From Centropus unirufus (Eukaryota; Chordata; Aves; Cuculiformes; Centropidae), in the NCBI GenBank assembly GCA_013397695.1, contig VYZI01000351.1, positions 499,057 through 563,056 of the forward strand: 64,000 nucleotides of DNA, read 5' to 3'. The notes beneath the pieces were generated by a model. That model was not told where the DNA came from. It worked only from the letters and a program-made list of their open reading frames with translations, and made no database searches. Below are positions 10,201 to 25,100 of the stretch, in pieces. Each line of letters begins with the position of its first letter. Position 1 is the first letter of the stretch. The translations under genes and the position numbers were made by a program.

Positions 10201-13200
10201 TCTCCTTTGATATAAAGAAATTGTCTGAAAGGTGAAATTGGGTACACTGGAGAATGTTGCCCTACAAAGTATCTAAAAGATTAAGACTATGAGAGGACAC
10301 TGAAATTTAAGTATTCTTCAGATTTTTTGTGAGCTGGTTGGTCTCCCTTAACAAACTCCATAGTGGGCCTGTCTTTGTCCTGGAGCTGTTGGCTGTTACT
10401 TCCCTGGAAGCTAGTTGCCATGGTGATTATCCTATTAGCAAATAAGTGTGTTTTTCATGATCTGCAGGTGTAATGGTGTGGAGTAAAAAGACTGTAGCCT
10501 TCTCTGGGATTGTTAGAAGTGTGTCACCCATAGAGGCTCAGTGTTTGTACATCACTGCCTGTGGGAGAGCACCAAACAAGCATCTTATGCTTTAGTGGGT
10601 TGTAGTAAGTTGTAATATCACTTGTCTGTGGGGAGCAGTGAGTGAGCGTTACCATGAGTCTGAGGCTGAATAATGGTTAAAATTAGAGAAAGGAGAAAAG
10701 AGCAAATTTTGGTTAAGAGCTGTTCTGACTGAGCTTACCTGATTCAGGCCAAAAATGGTTGACTCGTTAAGGTGAAAGCACTGTTGTTGAATCCTTTGAG
10801 GTGTGTGGTGCTGTGATCCTTCACCATGTTCACTTTCAGTTGGGATAACCTCTAGCTCCAGTTTTCAGCACTCTTGTTGTGGTTGGGGTGCTATTCATAT
10901 TGCACTGCTGTTTGTTTTCAGCACCGTAAAGATGGCGCACTGGGATGTGGTTCCAGCTGAACCTGCCTGTGCCAGTGCTGTGGGTGGGAGCTGCAGCTCA
11001 GTGCAAAACCCATGCACATCTGTCTTCTCATCCTCCTCCAGAAGTAGGTCTCAAAAGTGCCATATCCCTGTGTTGTTGCTAGGCGAAAGCACAGGTCGAT
11101 GTGACAGAGTGGCTGTTGATTAACATGAAATTCTTTGCTGGGGAAGAACATGAATTGGACATGTGAGCCTTTTCATAATGGGAAAAGTTTGCGTCAAGGA
11201 GTTTGAGCACTTTGTCTGCAGAGCGTCTTGGGGCAGAGAAGTGAGAGCTTGTGTGTGGTGAGGAGGGTGAGGCTGTAGCAGCTGCTGCCCGCTGGTCTGC
11301 AGAGAAGTTTCCATGCAAGTCACCCTTTTTTCTGGGGATGTTGGCTTTCAGATGGTTTGTTGCACTGCAAGTTTTGGTTTGGGTTTACCAATGTCCTTTA
11401 AATGCTTTGGGTTCAATTCCGGTTTGTGGGAGAAAAAAGTCCAATGTGGTTTTTCGTTTAGTGCTGGTTTAACTCCTTGAGAGTGTCTCAACTATTCACC
11501 ACTAGGAAGAGCTAGCTTTAGTTGACACAGTCTAAGAAAGCAATTGTTCGGGTTTTTTAAGTAATATTTATGTGTGTGTTGCAGCTCACACTCCCAGAGT
11601 AACTTGAAGACATCCAGTAGTTTTTCGGATCAGCTTGGATTTAACTCTGGTACTCAAAAGATGCCAGTTCTAACTACTAAACTCTACTAGCTTCGTGAAC
11701 TCCTTTGGCCTCCAAAAGAAAGGGTTCTTTTGTTTTTGGCATCTGTCACTTGCTGGGAGTGCCTTTGTTTTCATGGTGCATTAGGATAACTATTGACTTC
11801 AGTTCTGCTTTGCTGACAACTGGGCTTTCCCTACTTTTCCGAGTGTGCTGTATGTTTTCTCTAGTAAACCTTCAAATATTAATGTACACAACAAATCCAA
11901 CAAATTCCTCTTTAGAGAATGGCCAGATGTATTTCTTGGTTGCTGCTAAAATGAATTAAGGAACTATTCTAACTTTTTTCCTGTCCCCCTCCTATCTAGA
12001 TCCTAAGGTAGTTTTCCTTACAATTTAGGTCACTTTAAAGAGCAGTTAGGGACTTAGACAACTGGCGGAACAGAGGGAGGTGGCAGCCTTCAGTAGAGAA
12101 TGACAAGGAGAGCATCAACATTTTTGTTGTTGGCTGGTGCTAGCTTGGGCTCATCTGGCTGTGCTCTAAGTTGCCTTTCACCTGTAAATAGTTTAATAAG
12201 AAATTCCAGATAATAGGGTACTTCCATGTCATTAATGGGCAAGCAACTTTAGCTGTGATTGTGCAGTTAATACATGGCCTTACAGTTGAGTGATAAAGCC
12301 TCACAGCTGTGAATATTCAGGTATGCAAAGAAATAGTTTCATTCATTTTGTGGCTTGTAATGAACTGTGCTTTTTATCCAAGCATTAAAAGTCTTTTTCC
12401 AGCTTTTTTAGATAGTTTTTCTGAAACAAAAGGTCAAAGTACAAACTTTCACCCAAACTACTCTACTCAGTGCCTTTGGCACTCAAGGTCATGGCATGTC
12501 ATGAGATTGTGGTGATTTTTAATGTCTGGCATAGCCCTCTAAAAGAAATCTGTAAAAAGTTCTGTACCAAGGATCATAATAAATTGCAGCTGAACTTACG
12601 CAAATCCCTTGGTGGCAGTGGAGAATAAGTGATAGGTATTTACCAACAATTTGGTGTAAAAAGTGGTATTTACTGAAGCTGGGACTTTCTGAGCACATTT
12701 GATCTTAAGCGGGTTTGATTTTAAGTTTCAAAACAACTTCTTGCAGAACAGAAATAACAAAGGAAGGAACCTATTGTGCAAAGAAGGAAATGGTTAATAG
12801 TTTATCTTGTGACCAGATGCAATATTGGTGTGAAAAAGATGTGTATTTTTCACTCTGATGGGTGAAAGTTCATTTCTTGGGGTTTCAGAACTGATTATAT
12901 TTTAAAAAGTTGGAATTCCTGTCAACAGCCGCTGTTTGGGCCTTTCAAGACCCATCGTATTTTTGCTTCTGTGCTATGGCTGTTTCTGTGCTGCTCAAAT
13001 TATCTTTGTCTTTTTTTGTTGGTGATGTCACTACAGAAATGCTTGTTTGCTACCAGTGCAGCATCTTTAAAATGCAGATGTGGTAAGGCTCTTGTAAAGT
13101 GGAAACTACTAAGGAAGAGCCAACCTGAAATCTCACTATTTAGCTGCAAAACTTCCATTTAACACCTCAAGAGACCCTGGAGGAGGAAAAGGTGGCAATG

Positions 13201-13610
13201 AAAGCAAAGTTTAAAGCCACAAGTTCTAAAAGAAGGCTGACACTCCAAAATCTGTGTCTGCTCGTGCTTGGGAGAAACATGGGAGACTGCGGGAGCAGGC
13301 TGGCTTCTTCATCCTAGTTCAGGTTTAGGAATGTTTTGCTCCTAGTGTGTAAGAGCTAATTTGTTTGAGTCCTTATTGCCCTCTTTTTTCTTCTTTTCAG
13401 ATTTAGTTTTTTTAATGAGTTGGGGAGATGTTCACCTATAAAGGTGTTCAAATATTTGTGACTATTAATGCTTAATCAAAGTCCATCTGGATTTCTATCA
13501 CAAAAAGTGATGGAAGGAAAACTCCCCAAGATGTAAAGCTGAAATGACATAGGAAATGTTAATTCTAATCTTCTGAGAGTTCTAAGAAATTAATCACTTA
13601 CTGAACTGCA

Positions 13611-13810
13611 GACAGGAAGCTCATGAAATTCAACCAGGGGAAATGTGAAGCCTTGCACCTGGGGAGGAACCACCCTGTGTAGCATGGGCTGTACCCTCCC
13701 TATATGGGACACCCTGTGTACCTGTACATGTGCCCAGGGCCCAGCTGGCTTGAAAGCAAGTGTGCAGAAGGCAACCTGGGAGCGTTTATGGACACCCAAA
13801 GTGAACAGTG
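13611..13810 (+). mobile_element. CR1 LINE ORF2-end fragment (degraded)
   Basis: The segment 'tcatgaaattcaaccagggg' followed by 'tgtgaagccttgcacctggggaggaaccac' and, further on, 'gcagaaggcaacctgggagcg' matches the sense strand of the CR1 reverse-transcriptase ORF end (the KCKVLHLG...-type region). It has no intact frame and no tail, so it is an old internal piece. Confidence 0.7.
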
Positions 13811-16800
13811 GTTCTGTAAGGAGCCATTAACATGGATCTTGCTTGGTTTTAGCTCTGGTTATAAGCCTGCATCTCTTCAGTGATAGGTAAACTTCTGTCT
13901 GATTTCAGACAAATCTGCTCACTTGTGCTGATTTAGGTAAGGATTTTGTGGATATTTTTTTCATGTGGATTCTGCCATGAATGTGGGAGGAAACATTCTG
14001 ATTTTGGCTTAGCCTTTAAATGTACGACTACTTGATTCCCATTGGCAAGCAAGTTGTCAAGCTCAATTTCTTTATACCAAATCACCGAGTTAACTGTTGT
14101 CTTTGTGCAGTTGGATGTGGAGGTGGATATTGAGGAGCTGGCAGTGTGGCTGCCTTACTGTACTGTGCTTGTGCAATTTGTGTGTGTGGTCTCTCAAAAG
14201 GCAAGCTTAGATCTATTAGAAAAAAAAGGGCTGTAGATGGGCATCAGTGTTCTTATTGCTGCAGTCCAAAAGCCTTTCCTCCTTTCAAAAGCCTTCTCTC
14301 CAGTCAACTAAAGATGAATTTATCTGACCCTGCAGTTAAAATTCATTATGTCCATGCCAGGAAAGGTGATTAAAAGTAAATGTGGGACAGTGATTATACT
14401 TCTGGTGCATCAAAACTTGCACTAGAAAGCTCCCACGGTGGTGCACGAGCAGTAAGGTAAACCTTAGCATGCTTGGGATGCATGTGTTCATTTTCAGTGG
14501 ACAAGGTGGAGAAGTCAGCTCCCATGTGTTAACAGTTGTGTTTACAGCTACCACAGTAGCTGTACACATTTGGGCTTCCAAATGTGTGCTGTTGTGCGGT
14601 AATGAGAAGTTGCAGCTACATGGGTTCCTTCCTCAGCACTAGAGAAGCCTGGCAGCCTGCCCGTGTACTTCAGGACAGGTACTGGTGACTCCTGGGCTGT
14701 GTTCCTGAAGGACAAGGGCTGGTTTGCCCGGGTTTACACCTGGTGGGGTACAAATGTGCTCAGTTCCCTGTCTCCAGCTACCTGAGACTTGGAGAAGTGG
14801 CTGTAGTGAGTCAAGTTAAAAACATTATGCCTGCTGGCAGCTGGTAGCAGATTCTTAGGCTCAACTGTAGGTAAGGAGGTGTGGATAGGGTAGTGTAGTC
14901 CTTTACTGGTGGGTCCTCCCAGCCCTGGCCGAGTGTTTAGAGCAGCTGTGTTAAAGATCTGGGTTGCAGTGTGCAGATGGTTATCAGTGTCTTGGAATAG
15001 CAGACTTTTCCCCGTTTGGGGACTGAATAGGGTTTGAGTTATTTGTAAACTGTTTGAAGTCAGGCTTCTCCTTTGTAACTCATTTGGTGTTAAGTATCAG
15101 TAGAAAGGTTTCATATGCCTGATATCAAGAGCACTGGAATTGGTGGGAAAAGCATGATTTTACTGAGCCAAATGAAAAATTTGTTTCATCTGTCTTTTAG
15201 TCTCAGTAAGTTGAGTCAACACTTCTGAAAGATCAGAGAATTAGTACTGGTTTTGAGTCATCAGGGGGAGTATTTCACCACTGTGTGCCAGGTTAGTTCT
15301 ACTTTCTTCTTCACAAGTCTTTGTAAATATATTTCCCAAAATTCAGGGCTAAAAGCACATGTTAAAATCGTATGTAGTGTGGGTTGGTGGTAGATATCTT
15401 TCTTTACAAGACTGCTAACTTAATTTGCTTTAACCCTCCTATAACTCCAAGCCTTGAATAAACCTTTCTTTTAGAACTAGAAATGCTAAATCTTGCCAGA
15501 TTATGTACTGGCATTGTCACAGAGGAATCTGATAGGAGTTAAAATGAGAGGCCATCTCTTCTTTCTTTTGTGAAGACTTTTAAATAAAAGTCTCTCTCTA
15601 ATGCCTAAAATAGCTGCAGAGTAACCTTTTGTCTTTTGGAAGCAGAACGAAAATACCTGTATTGCCACTTTGTGGTTCACTTGTTCCTGACATTTGAGTC
15701 AGCTTTGACACATTGAAAGTGGCAGCATTTCCTGGCAGACAGGCAGCGAGGATAAAAGCAGCTTTGATCTCTTCCCCCAACCCCTTACTCTCTTGAGAAT
15801 GTCCTGCCAACATGTTTGACATGGCCTAGTGACGTTGTGTTTTTCTAGAGGCTGAAGACTGATCCAGATAATGCAAATGTTAATAGCAAAAGGGGATGGG
15901 AAGAGTGCAAGTGATCATGGAAACCTTTGAGATGCTCCCTGCAACTGAATATGTTCCAGGGGAAGATTTCTTTAAAGAGAAGGGAGCTAAAAGAAACTGA
16001 GTTATTCCTTTTCACCTTTGCATGTCTAGAATTCATTTGGTGTTGAAGGTAGGCTTTTATTTTTTGTTATTTAACCATATTAATGGAATGGTTGCATCTA
16101 CTGTGGTGAAACTGGAATGTGCTCTGCTGCTGTATATCCCTGCAATAGTGAAAATTTATAAAGGAGCTTAAAACAGTTTCTTCAAACCACAGTGGCTTAT
16201 TTTGACAAATGGGACTCAGTGCTTAAAGCTGCATTTTAAATGAGACAGACATAAGTGTGTACTGCTGCAGCAGTTTCCCTTGTCATGGTCTGCCTAAGCC
16301 TGGAGATTTGCCCATCCCCGAGTTGAGAGGGGAGCAGATTGTGCTGGGGACCACGTTTGCTGTTCCTATGCATTTTCCTGGAACATCACATATCTGATTT
16401 TCACCCCCTTGCCACCGGCTGGCAGGCGGGGGCTTTTAGCTTCCCTTTGATTTTGTTCTGGGCCTCGGGTGAGCGTACCTCCAGGCAGCTGGGATGGACA
16501 CAGCCATTGCTGCCTGGTTTGGGCTGTGCACCTGGGACTGATGTGTCTGTGTCACTGTTTTCCATGCTGGAGTCCTTGGTAACCACACTGCAGCTGCTTA
16601 TGACTTTACTGCATGCTGGACTGTAGAGAGTTAAGTCATGTTTTTAAAAACGCCACAAATAATCAGATCTTCATTGTTTGTCTACTCAGTTGTGAACTCT
16701 AGATTCTGATTGTGAGTGTATGCAGTGAAAAATGACTTGTTGCTAATGGTAGTGTTAGCCAGTCCCTTTCTCTCATGAACCTTGTCGATTTGTTCCTTGT

Positions 16801-17404
16801 TTACATACATACAGAGCTCTTTTCTTTGTGGAAGACCCGGTATTTTGAATATTTGCGTAACCCTTCTTCACCCTTATTCTTTAGGAAAGGTAGATTCTCT
16901 GTTTACAGAATGCACTATTTAATCTGCAAAATAGATTTTATAATTATTATTATTTTTTGTCCTTGCTGAAGCTCCTAGGACTTCTGCCTCTCCAGCTGTT
17001 GCAGCCATAACTTCAGATATGAGGTTTTTGGAAACACCATTTTGGAGCGCTCATGCATTGTCTCTGCACTGCTTTCCTTCTTTAACCTTATGCTATATTC
17101 ATTACAATCAGTTCTGTGGTCAAATTCTTCCCCCAGCCCCATTTTCTTTCAAAGCAGAGTTAATAATTTTGCTTTGGTTCACACCACAGCCCTGGAAACA
17201 GCTGTGTCTACAGCAGCTAAAATAGTGGTGTGTTGTGCTGTGGGACTGAAAATGAGCCACGGGGGCAAGAGAGGTTGGAAATGCTTTAAATTGCATTTCT
17301 GTCACACTTGTGAAAAGTCAGCCTGGGATCCCTGCTTGAATGGGCACTGGAGATGGCCCCTCCAGATGCCCTCCAGTGAAACGCTGAATTTGGAGTGTGC
17401 ACTT

Positions 17405-17434
17405 GACTGGGTTGTAGGAGACTGGGTTGTAGGA
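17405..17434. repeat. Perfect 15-bp tandem duplication
   Basis: gactgggttgtagga occurs twice head to tail, in intron-like DNA. It is a small replication-slippage product with no evident role. Confidence 0.9.
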
Positions 17435-18222
17435 GATGTCAGCACTGTTACAGCTTTTTTCCCTTTAGCAAAAACCAGAGAAATTCTTGCAATGCTGCAG
17501 TTTGGATTTCTTTTTTCAGTTTGGTTTGGAGGAAGAAGAGGCGAGGATGTGGCTTTTCTGAAACATGCCACTAAATCGGGTGAAAGAGTCAGCTGTCCTC
17601 ATGCCCTGGCGAACTGCAACCTTCTTCCACAATGTGAAACTACTGATCTTTAATCCATCTTGTTAAAAGAAAGACTTGCTAATAGGCAATTTTCCTCTTA
17701 TGTCTGGTAAAACAGATGGTCTTTATAAAAATTCCTTGCATGTACTCAGATCTATCATTATTATTCTCATTATAAAATACCTGCAGGCTGTATTTCCAGT
17801 GTTGTCTCTAAACTTCTAAGTATACACAAAAAAATTCTAGAAAATGCGTATGATGAAATTGCTACCATTGGCCAAATCAGAAGGCTCTATTAAATCTTTC
17901 AAAGTTCTACCTTGATTTAGCTTCCTTGAAGCTCTGGTTTTATTTAATGGAAAATAGTTTATATGTGTAGCCTTTTCCAGGAAAAGATATCTTTTAGGTA
18001 TGTTTGGTAGGTTTCAGGTAGGATAGTGTATGTGATCTTTTTGCAAGCAAATTAGAAGGTGGCAGCAACAGGAGATCATGTAGGTATCACATTTACCTTA
18101 TAAGGGTAAGTTTTGAGTGTGGTTCTCTTCTCCAAAAGTCTTGCATAACCTTAAGGGAGCTTCTTGACCTTCTGCTGTTTTATTTTCATCTGAAAACAAG
18201 GGAGGTAGTAATAATTCAGCTT

Positions 18223-18512
18223 ACAGGAAAGCTAGGGTGGACTTTTTACAAGGGTGTGTAGCAATGGGATGAGGGGGAATGGCTGCAAATTGGAGAGAGG
18301 AAGATTTAGATGAGACATTAGGAAGAAATTCTTTACGATGAGGGTGATGAGGCACTGGCCCAGGGAAGCTGTGGAGGCCACGTTCCTGGAGGTGTCCAAG
18401 GCCAGGTTGGGTGGGACCTTGAGCAGCCTGGTCTGGAGGGAGGTGTCCCTGCCTATGGCAGGGGGGTTGGAACCCAACCCAACCCCCTTCCAACCCAAAC
18501 CATTCTGTGATA
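18223..18512 (+). mobile_element. CR1 LINE 3' fragment, about 290 bp
   Basis: Sense-strand CR1 with the expected order of blocks: 'caggaaagctagggtggact', 'aatgggatgagggggaatgg', 'ttaggaagaaattctttacg', 'aggccaggttgggtggga', 'ggtgtccctgcctatggcag', and the 3' end 'caacccaaaccattctgtga'. It has a relatively well-kept 3' terminus and is truncated at the 5' end. Confidence 0.93.
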
Positions 18513-21500
18513 ATGTAGGGTCATTGCAAGGGTAAATTCATAGACTGCTCCCCTGTTATGGTAATGTAAAGCTATAAATACTTCACATTGCTAAGAAATT
18601 CATCAGGGGTGAAGGACAGGCTTTACAGATAACCAGTGCTTTCTGTAAGGACAGACAAGAAGCTCTGCTAAACTGTGGAACCAGTAACATTGCCCCACAT
18701 TCAGACTAATACAGAATATCAGCTCTAGATGCCACAGCAGTCCTGAAAGTCTTCTAATAAACTTGCATCTCACAAGCAATAGAAATATAGCTGAAATATT
18801 TTACTGTGATTTTTGTGCCATATTTATGGCATACACCAAATACTGAATGATTACATATTGGTTACCTCTGCATAGTTCTTAATTTTAGACAATTCTTGGC
18901 CTCTACTTCATAGCTGTGATTCAGAGTGGCACAAACACTGAATTACTGCAGCATTCAAAGAGGAATGGAAAAGATTTCAGTGGCGATTTGTTGTACTGTA
19001 AAGCAGTAGCAACATTTCTGAAAATGAGTCACTCAACTTGAAGCTACTGCAGTTTCCTGAAACACAAGATGATCTCTCATATTTGTGGGTCTGGTCCTTA
19101 CATTTAACTTCGCAGAGGAGCCATCAGTCTTTGTGATCACAGCAATCAAGAAACTGTACTTTTTACAGGACAGCAGTAAGTTAGGGGTTGCCCATGGGAG
19201 GTACTGGAGATGTGATTCTGGTGTGGGTGTATTCAGGAAAGTAGTGGGAAGGAGATAGGGATCTGTTGCTCCCTACTCTCTCTCCCTCCCAACTCTCTGT
19301 TGTAGAGAGTGTTTGGTATTTACTCATCTGTGACTTGAGTGCAATTTTCTCTTACCTACAGGATTAATACTTGAGTTTTCAGGAACAAAAAGCTGTGTGC
19401 ATTAGTTTGTTGGCCAGCAGTAGTTAAATATAAAGTTATAGGTAGGAACTGTTTCAACAGGATGTGGATCTGAGAGGAGACTGATGTTGAAAAATCTTCT
19501 TTTGTGTCTATGAACGTTCTACCCCTGCACAGTATGAGCATGTGAACCATTAATGGATGAAGCAATAGAAATGATGAATACATCTTCTCCCAAAGCATAG
19601 AATCTTTTGCTGATGAACCCTTTGAAATGACCATTTGCTTATGTGCTTGGGAAAAGGTGACTCTCGCTTCCTCCTCACTCCTGCTGCAGAGAAGAGGAGG
19701 ACGTTTCTTAACAGTTGTTGAGCGAGTTCAGGGAATCTGCTTCCATTGCCTTTTCCTTGCAGTGTACTCACCCCTAACAGGCAGGTGGAGGGACTGTGTA
19801 GGTCTAATTTAGGCTTGTGAGGATTCTAGGAAAGAGGTTGTATGTCCAATGTTTTGTATGGGCTCAGATGTCATGTCATTTTTGTCCCTGAATATCTTAA
19901 AAGTCTTAGGCTGCTCCTTGGTGAGGATAGTGTAATTAATGCATAAACACAGTGCTGACCTCTTGTTTTGCTAACAGTGTTAAGGCCCAGGTCTTGTATT
20001 CTTTGGTAGCCATACAAGAGACCTGGGGTTTAGTGTGTAAGTTGTGGGGATACTAGGTGAAGCCTTGGTCTATAGTGCATACATCAGTTGACAATCCTTT
20101 TGCCAAAAGAATACAGCTGGCTCCCTTGATAAATTTCAGCAGCTTGGCAGTGTGAGTTTGAGCTATCCTTTTCTTTGGAGCCAACGTTGACAGGTACCAG
20201 CTATCTCAGCAGTTTGCTCTGTTCTAAAGCTTTCTATTAAAGTACCTTCACTGGTTTTGCCCTCAGTGTTCCTCCCCTTCTTCAGCCAGCTGAGTTGTTC
20301 AGATTTTACACACAGGAAATGTTAGGCACAGAGGCTCAAGATCTTCTAAGAGGACTGACAAAGTTGGGTTGGCCTTCAGTCTCAGCCACCAGACTGTGCT
20401 CCCACAGATTCGCTGAATCTGTGGTATGAGAAGGGAGAGCTGGGATAGCCCAGAGGGCATCATCCAGCTGACCTTCTCCGTCACTTCTGGATAACATTAG
20501 GAGTAGTTTGGAGAGTTTAGGGAAACCATCAGGCAGAAAACAGTAGAATCTGTTGTTGTGCTACTGTGTTGGAATTGCCCTATAACGCTGTACAGTTGGC
20601 TGTAGGCCTTGTTTTGCCCTGTGTCCCTTGCTCCTATTAAAGAGGCAGTTTCTCTCTATCTGGTGTGGCCTTTCTCACTATGGAATGGTGTGGACTTCTT
20701 ATCCAGAGCCCTGTGGATTATTTCAGTGAATTCCTTAGGGCATGCCACGTGCCACTCTGCTATCTCATCAGAAATAGCAGACTTTGGGCTATTCCTCTTT
20801 TTGTAGGTTCAGATCTGCAGCAGAATTTTGGCTCACTTGACATGTACTTGAGGCTGGGTTTTTATCTAATCTCCCAGCTGCACTATTTATTATGCTGCGT
20901 CTCTCTGGTTTTGTCTTTCAGTTTACTCTGTCAGCCATCCTCCATTTCTGCTCTTGTGTAGAGTGCTGTCAGGGTTGTTGCCAGGTGGGGGGCTTTACAC
21001 ACACGCATGTATGTATATATGTTGTCCCTGGATTTCCTTTAGGCCTTCACAAGAGTTCCACGAAATCTTTTTTTGGGTGAATTTTTGAGGAGGAGAAGGA
21101 ATAATTGTCTTGAAAATTTCAGGTATCCTTTGCCTGAAAAATAGTATTGCTTCCTGGTCTTTTTTTCCCCTATATTCTGCCATTTTATGTATGTTATTTG
21201 CATTTAACTATTTCTTCTATGTCTTTTTCTTTAATTCTTGCCCCCATTCTCCACTCTGACTTAAAATATTTCTTCCGTTACACTACAATAGCGAAATACA
21301 CCTGTTCCTCCAGGGATTGGGTAGTCATGTCACTATCCAACCGGGTTTTTAGGGGTCAAATTATTTTCTCTATTACTGTTGTCTTCCTCTTTGAATGTTT
21401 TCCAGACCGCAGCCCCCTTGAATTTTACACCCATTCCGGTTTCTCATGAGTTCCTCTTTCTGACAGGAGTAGCTGTGAACACTCAGAACTTTCTCTCCTT

Positions 21501-21983
21501 ATTTGCTCTGCTGTTTGTTGCTGCTGACCAGGGATGATTGTAAAATATCTTAAATTTTGCTGTGGACATAAATCACTTGCTATGATTCCCAGTTCCCACA
21601 GCATGTGATTTTTCTAGTGTGTGACTATTGCCCTCTAATCTTTCTTGCTATGCTCTTGCCTTGATACAGAATCCATTTTGGGAATTCCATTTCTGGAAAT
21701 TTTCTGGGATTTCTCAAATTGATCTGGGCTGTTTCTTAATAAAAATCATTCTTATCCTCAAGCTACTGAAAAATGTTTTTATTTTGCCAAATAGGAGGAA
21801 TGGGAAACATCTCCCACCTAAGATCCATGCTAAATATGTATCTATGATAAGCTATTATGGAATAAAACAAATGTAAGGGTTCCTTAGGTAATTGTACTTC
21901 AGTATTAATGTTAAGGGCTTGAGTTGTTCAAAGGAAGTATAACTATTTGAAATATTCTATAAAAAAGAAGAATCTTTTCTGTT

Positions 21984-22151
21984 CAATTCCCTTGGCTGTC
22001 CAGGGAAGTGATACGGTTATCATCCCTGGAGGTGCTCAAAAAACATATAGACGTGGCACTTCTGGACTTCGGTTAGTAGGCACAGTGGTGTTGGGCTGAC
22101 AGTTGAACTTGACTATCTTAGAGGTCTTTTTCAACCTTTATGACTCTATGA
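21984..22151 (+). mobile_element. CR1 LINE 3' fragment
   Basis: 'ggctgtccagggaagtgata', 'tcatccctggaggtgctcaaa' in part, 'agacgtggcacttctggact' and the 3' end 'caacctttatgactctatga' follow the CR1 consensus order on the + strand. This is a 5'-truncated copy of about 170 bases. Confidence 0.9.
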
Positions 22152-25100
22152 AATACTTTTCCTTCACTATTTTACGGTTCGGTACTGTTTGTGATACGTA
22201 TTCCAGTTGTAAGTAAGTCAGGTCTGGTTTTAACTGGTAATTTCTGAGTTCATTTCATTTACCAATAACGGTGGTGTTGAAGGGACTTGATTAAACTGTT
22301 GCATTTAGAGTAAACTTTTACTTGAATAAAGTTGAACTAAAATCACATGGGCCGAAGGCTTTTCAGACTTCAATCCTGATACTTGGTACTTGACAATTGT
22401 TTAAAAATGTCATGTTACAAAGTATTTGATGAAGAAAAGGGAAAGAGTGAGATGAAACTTTTTCTTTCTATAGCAAATTACCTGTCTGGAGCAAGGCAGT
22501 GCCAGCAATACCTGCTTTATTTCTGCCTCTCCAGGTTCTCTGATAGGTGTGGGGGGGTTCCTGCTAAGTAAACGGCTCTGCTATACGGCCATTATGTACT
22601 CAAAAAACCCAACAAACCACAGCCATCAATTGTCTGCTCTTAAGTACCAGAAAGAGACGGAATTTTTATTAGCCCAGTGCAGCAGCTTTTTGTAGCTTAG
22701 GAAAAAATGGAGGTTCTGACAGAAAATGGGAGAGTTGGTTTGTATGTCAGTGAAAGCTGTGATTCATAAGGGAGAAAATTCGAGTAGTTTTCAGGACCTT
22801 ACATCTCAAACCCCACCTGTGGGCAGTGTGGAAAGCGGCCTCTGCAGTAGAAAGGTTGGGAACTGATTTGAGTCAAAAGCATCTGTTGCCTGCAGGGTCC
22901 TATCATGCCTTGGGTGTAACTAGGAAGACCTCACTGGCTGAAGCTAAACAAAAAAATAACATTTAAAAAAAAAAGACAAGTAGAATGGCCATCAAGTTAA
23001 GCTAGCAGCACCTCATATGGTAACAGTGCTTCACTCATTGTGCCTAGTTCTCCACTCTGACTATTGTAGAAATGTATTGTGATTTCTTCTGTCAAGATCT
23101 TTGTCAAAAAACTGTGCTCATTGATGTTTCCAAGTTCTTCGTTCTTGCTGTCATCACTTGCTTCACATTCTTGCATCCCACTTTGGTGGCTCTGATTAAC
23201 ATTTTCTTTATTTCTGCTGTCTTCTTGGAGGTGGGAATCTGGCGTGTAATGAAATAGTCAAAACGCTCCAGTTGTGCAGTCTTACGGTCATCTTCTGAGT
23301 GCTAATGTATTCTGAAGCTGGGGTCCCTCTGTTCCAGAGCTGTTTAGGAACTCCTCACCTTTGGGAGGTCTGGGCAGTTTAGCTGTTTCAGATTCATATG
23401 AGTCTGGTTAGAGAAATGCAGTCATTGTATCTGCTCCCAGCTGTCCTCTCGATTTCCTCGGAATCCTGCTGGCAAGCACCTGGCCTTACCTTGTCCTTGG
23501 TGCAGGAACTTCAAACAGATCATGCAGATGCCCTTGAAATACTCTGTTCCCTCCCTTGGGAAAGGAGAGCAAAGCGAGGATGGTGCCTTTGGGCATGGTG
23601 TGCTTTGCTTGGGTTGGAATGAAACCATTGAATGCTTCACCGTTGTTCTGTGTGGAGGCTGTGAGTGGGCCCATGACTACATCTCCACACAGGCAGGCTC
23701 GGTGTGTAGGTGGGCTGTCATCGTGGCAGGGTGACCATTATGGCAGGGTGTTGGTGCAGGGACAACTGCTGGACTGGACCGGGCTTGGCTCTGTTGGCCT
23801 CCTGGCAGAGGTTGCTGTTGCACACAAGTAGCAGCTCAGCTGAGGTGACAGTGGCTTCCTTGTGAAATGAACTGAAGGGTGCTCGTGTTTCAAAGTGCTC
23901 ACGGTTCTCACGTTCTGTTTGGTGAACTCCAGATAAACAAGAGCAAGCTATTTGGCCGGTAGCCAGAACATTGGAATCGGCAAAGAGGAGGAGAAAACAA
24001 AATCCGTGTGAATTGGTCTGACCTTGCAGGCCAGAGCCCTGATATACAACAGTGCTTTCAGTGCAGGCTGGTGGCCATAAACCCCGAGAGAAAATATTCC
24101 TGCACAAGAACCTCTTGATTAACTCCGTGATTCAGTTTTAACTTCAGTTATATTTGTATCCCTTCAGTTATTTGAAAGAGTTTAAAATAGCCTGGCTTCC
24201 AGGGGCATTTGCATTTAAATGGTGGGGGGAGGGAATTCTGGAAGTTGGAACCAACCTCAGTTTGTTGTTTGTGTATATCTTTCATCTCATTTCCAAGAAT
24301 TGCATCTCATACTCGATTTCTTTTGCAGTTCTCTTCAGTGGAGGGACTGCTGTGTGTCAGCCATGCCAAAGGGCAAGTGATGGAGGCAAGTACTAGTTTA
24401 TGTATTCAGTTCTCTAATATTGTTTTTGCCAGTTTCTACTTCTGAACTGTTTTGTTTCCTACTTCTGCTATGAAGTAATTGCACAAATGAAGGACTATGT
24501 TAGCATGTTCTGGGATGGAATAATTTGATAACATCTGCTCAGTGTGACTGCATATGGAATTGTGAATTTTGTCCCTGTTGTATTGTATCCACATATGAAT
24601 AAGAAATGTATGGTTTTGAACTTCATGCTTTAAAGTACCCCATTTCCTCCCTCAAAGAGTATACAAAGGTTTCTATGGGTGGGGGGAAAAAAAGCACAAA
24701 ATTTGAATCCTAATGCAAATAAATGTGCTAATTAATTCTGATTCACAATTGTTCACATTTATGAGTACTTTTTTCCCCAAAAGTAAGGAGATACTAGGGC
24801 AAATAAGTAGTTTTAAGGATCTTCATAGCAGATATGCAATTTGAAAGTCTCTTTCAGGCTCACAACAGACACATGTGGAAACAAGAATAGGCAGATGACC
24901 ACTAGGCTCCCTGTAAGAACCTCTTAAGAGTGTAATTCCAGAAGTCAGTCACCGAATACACAGGGGTAGCAGTGATTTGTTGTGAGCTAAATGCCAGCTG
25001 ATTTGTTTCAGGTTGTTTTGGAAGTTGCTACGGGTCTAATTTGAACAGGGTAAGGGTTTCCAGCAGGTAATGCATGGAGCTCTGCTTAGACTGAATTGAT

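Noticed and set aside
17042..17653. 203-codon plus-strand open frame
   Set aside because: No recognisable domain; it contains the translated 15-bp tandem duplication (DWVVG repeated) and lacks splice or promoter context. It lies within the inferred intron.
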